NCBI RefSeq assembly: GCF_003672135.1
Contig: NC_039508.1
Span: 16,751,945 to 16,815,944 of the forward strand
DNA: 64,000 nucleotides
DNA from: Ooceraea biroi
Lineage: Eukaryota; Arthropoda; Insecta; Hymenoptera; Formicidae
Direction of reading: 5' to 3'
Shown: positions 61,501 to 64,000 of the stretch, in pieces
Layout of the letters: every line of letters starts with the position of its first letter
Numbering within the stretch: position 1 is the stretch's first letter
The notes under the pieces: model-generated
Told to the model about the DNA's origin: nothing
Seen by the model: the letters and a program-made list of their open reading frames with translations, nothing else
The model's database searches: none
Made by a program: the position numbers and the translations under genes

Positions 61501-64000
61501 AAATAACATTACGGGAATCTGGCAATGCGATTATGCATTATCTTACAAAATCATTATTCACTGTCTTAACACTGTTAAAATTGAATCCACTTCGTGACTA
61601 TAGTGAAATTAATACACGTTGTCCAGTGATATATTCGATACATCGCAGTGCACATCACAAAAATCCACGGATTCGTCGAGCATAAACATAATTCATAATG
61701 AAACAAGAAAACACATTTTAATATTCCTAACGATAATATTCATAATGATTCTAAGAACTCAACAATCTTACTGCTTAAATATGATTCAATCGCAATAACG
61801 TGAGAAATGTACAAGTTGAGAATAAAATGATATATTCTTCCTTTGAGTTCATATATCGTTGATTGCCTTGCATGATTGCGATTTAGCATCATGCGACTTT
61901 AAGAACAGTAGCAGATGGATCTAAAATTGAAAGCAACTTTTAATATTTATCACAGCAACGACGCTATATTGGGGATGAAGAGGGTTGAACGTTTCTCAGA
62001 TGGTGAATCGTGAAGTGTGGAGAATTCGCACCAAAAACAGAGCGAGAGAATGCGAGAGGAAGACGAGAAGGCAATGTCGATTACTACCTTGACGCTTTCC
62101 CTCTTCTCTTTCTCGCTTCCTGGCCTGATGCAGTCGATTTCCATTCGACTGCCATGCGTTATGCATGGCGGCGGTGTAATTCGCCCGGCGGTTGCGGACG
62201 TACATATCAAAATTAACGCGCCCTTGGCGATGCGGAATTTCCATCCATCTCGGACGGCCGAAAAGGCACTGGGTATCTCTGAAAATCCACGTTACCAAAG
62301 CCGGTCGGCCGGCCAGCCGGCGCGGAATTTGCATTACTAATGTGCAAACTGCGTCAAACGAAATACACCAAAGTGTTTTACGACGTATGAACGGACGCGC
62401 GCTGAATAGAGGCCAAACGCGCGTACGTATTCATAGATGTGTGCGCATATATACCCGTATGTACGCCTCGGTCTGTGGATGCGCCCAGTGAGCGTACGAG
62501 GCCCAATCATTCAATTAACCCTGTCCTATACGATCCTCTTGATGCGATTTTATTTAATAAAGCTAATGCCGCTTATGGTCTCGCAATGGCCACGACTGCG
62601 CCTTCATTAACTCTCTCACCGCAACGTGGGTCAGCTGAAAATCAGCTTGCACCTTGCGTTCGGTGTTACTAAGCGCGGTGCAGTTATAATTGTGCTAATG
62701 TAATCTCGTCCCTGTGCAGGAGCGGGCGCAATATTTTATGAATTATCCTACAACCGAAACACATAAATTAGAATTACCCATATTGCTATTTTGTCTGCAG
62801 CAGATGACTGTCGTCGACTGTCACACGTCGATTCTCAATGGTTCCCTTATGTTCCCGGTATAAACGAAAACTAATTCTGTAAATTAGTGACACAATTAAA
62901 TAAATATAGCAAGAAATTCGACAATTAATCTCAAAATTCATAAATATCACATTGGGAGGCTTCCAGTAGTGAATTGATGAGTTTGGTATTGATCTTCTCC
63001 CAGAAAAAATTAACGTTGCTGACTCTGATGGAAAGCGATGGTGATCTCGACGGAATGGGAACGCCCAAGAGAGAAACGATCAGGATAGAGATTTCGTAAT
63101 AAAACGAGATCGAGGTTGATCGAGGTGGCATGAATCGAGGTCATCTAACCTATCTATTCAACGATTAATTGTTAGATTTTTTTAATGATAATCTCTTGAG
63201 TCTATAGTATGTGTATGATAGTTTCTTAACATACAATGTATATACATTTTGATTTGTATAGTATACTTAAAAATAACATAACAATCTTAGTATTTTTATG
63301 TAATTTATGAATAGATATTTCGTAAAATGCAAGAGTCGCTTCTATACAATCTATACAAAAGAACAAAGTGCTATTTGCAAAACTTTAGTACGCTTTAAAC
63401 TTTACGTTAAAGAAGGAAAGCACACACGCATACACAATAGCATTTAAAGAATTCATGGACACCTCTTCAGAGGCAATATCCGTCGATGTGCCAATCTTCT
63501 TATACTTTATAGAATCGAAGAGAGCCACTTAAAGACGCGCGAGCATAATGGAAGTCTCAAGCTGATTACTTCATGTATGAATGTACATGATATATAACTA
63601 ATCTCATCTCACGATTGGACACGGTCCATCGTTTTTGATTGCACGACCATTAACGTCCTCGTAGGTTGAAATACCATGTCGCGAAAAAGTCAGTTCTTAC
63701 GTCGCATCTGTTTTTTCTGTGGCGTCGGCGTGCTTTAATAATCGTTTGCACATTCGATTTATCGTATCCGATTATTGCAGCTGAAATATGTATGAAGCAA
63801 CTCGACAAAAAAAATATAGAAAAGCGATATCTTTATTGAATTAGAAACTGTTATCTCACACAGTCTCTTTTTTCGATGGAGGAAAATTGTATAAACGAAC
63901 GTGCTAAATGTACCGCACGATTCGTTACGCGATTGTAATTAAATGGCGAATCGTGCACGGATCATTGATCTTTCGCGATAACGTCGAACTTCATAAATAA
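58539..64000. other. Mixed DNA to the window end, no recognised gene
   Basis: 58640-59060 is CpG-rich with overlapping frames on both strands of up to 111 codons. 59980-60230 and 60620-60860 are AT-rich. 61940-62340 has overlapping frames on both strands (86-112 codons) and a GGCCGGCC palindrome at 62307-62314. 63130-63340 is AT-rich. No tRNA, transposon ends or family-level protein similarity were recognised. Confidence 0.4.

Overview
The window looks like one contiguous piece of an arthropod nuclear genome. A hymenopteran, possibly an ant, is my best guess. That rests on composition and transposon types only: CpG-rich blocks alternate with AT-rich blocks, dinucleotide repeats are frequent, and there are short non-autonomous DNA transposons. 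I see no bacterial gene organisation, no rRNA, no recognisable tRNA and no CRISPR array. No protein family, complete gene or convincing exon series could be recognised. The longest open frames lie in CpG-rich or purine/pyrimidine-biased DNA, where long frames are expected by chance.

The best supported features are mobile elements. At 43512-44847 lies a non-autonomous hAT-type element with 16-bp terminal inverted repeats and a perfect 8-bp target duplication. It carries many TGCCG motifs in its subterminal regions. Inside it are a long CT tract and a second, nearly fully palindromic 243-bp MITE (44216-44458) flanked by TA. At 47584-48202 is a likely second short element, bounded by inverted CAGGGTG-type ends and TA.

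Layout: 1-5.2 kb is mixed sequence with microsatellites. 5.5-5.9 kb holds a CRE/TATA pair upstream of a tiny ORF. 6.4-8.1 kb is GA/CT-rich and CpG-rich, with a consensus 5' splice site at 7866/7867. 8.1-13.8 kb is mostly AT-rich, with one exon-like minus-strand segment near 11.1 kb. 13.8-15.5 kb is CpG-rich. 15.5-31 kb is mixed, with a small signal-peptide-like ORF at 20.1 kb. 31.1-34 kb is CpG-rich with long unassigned ORFs. 34-43 kb has pyrimidine tracts and hairpins. 43.5-48.2 kb holds the transposons. 48.2-64 kb is mixed, with purine-rich tracts, a GC-rich block at 54.1-54.7 kb that is open on both strands, a 27-bp tandem repeat and a (CAG)11 run.

The picture is of intergenic or large-intron DNA of a complex genome. 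Any genes here are either small, or present as isolated exons that need transcript evidence.
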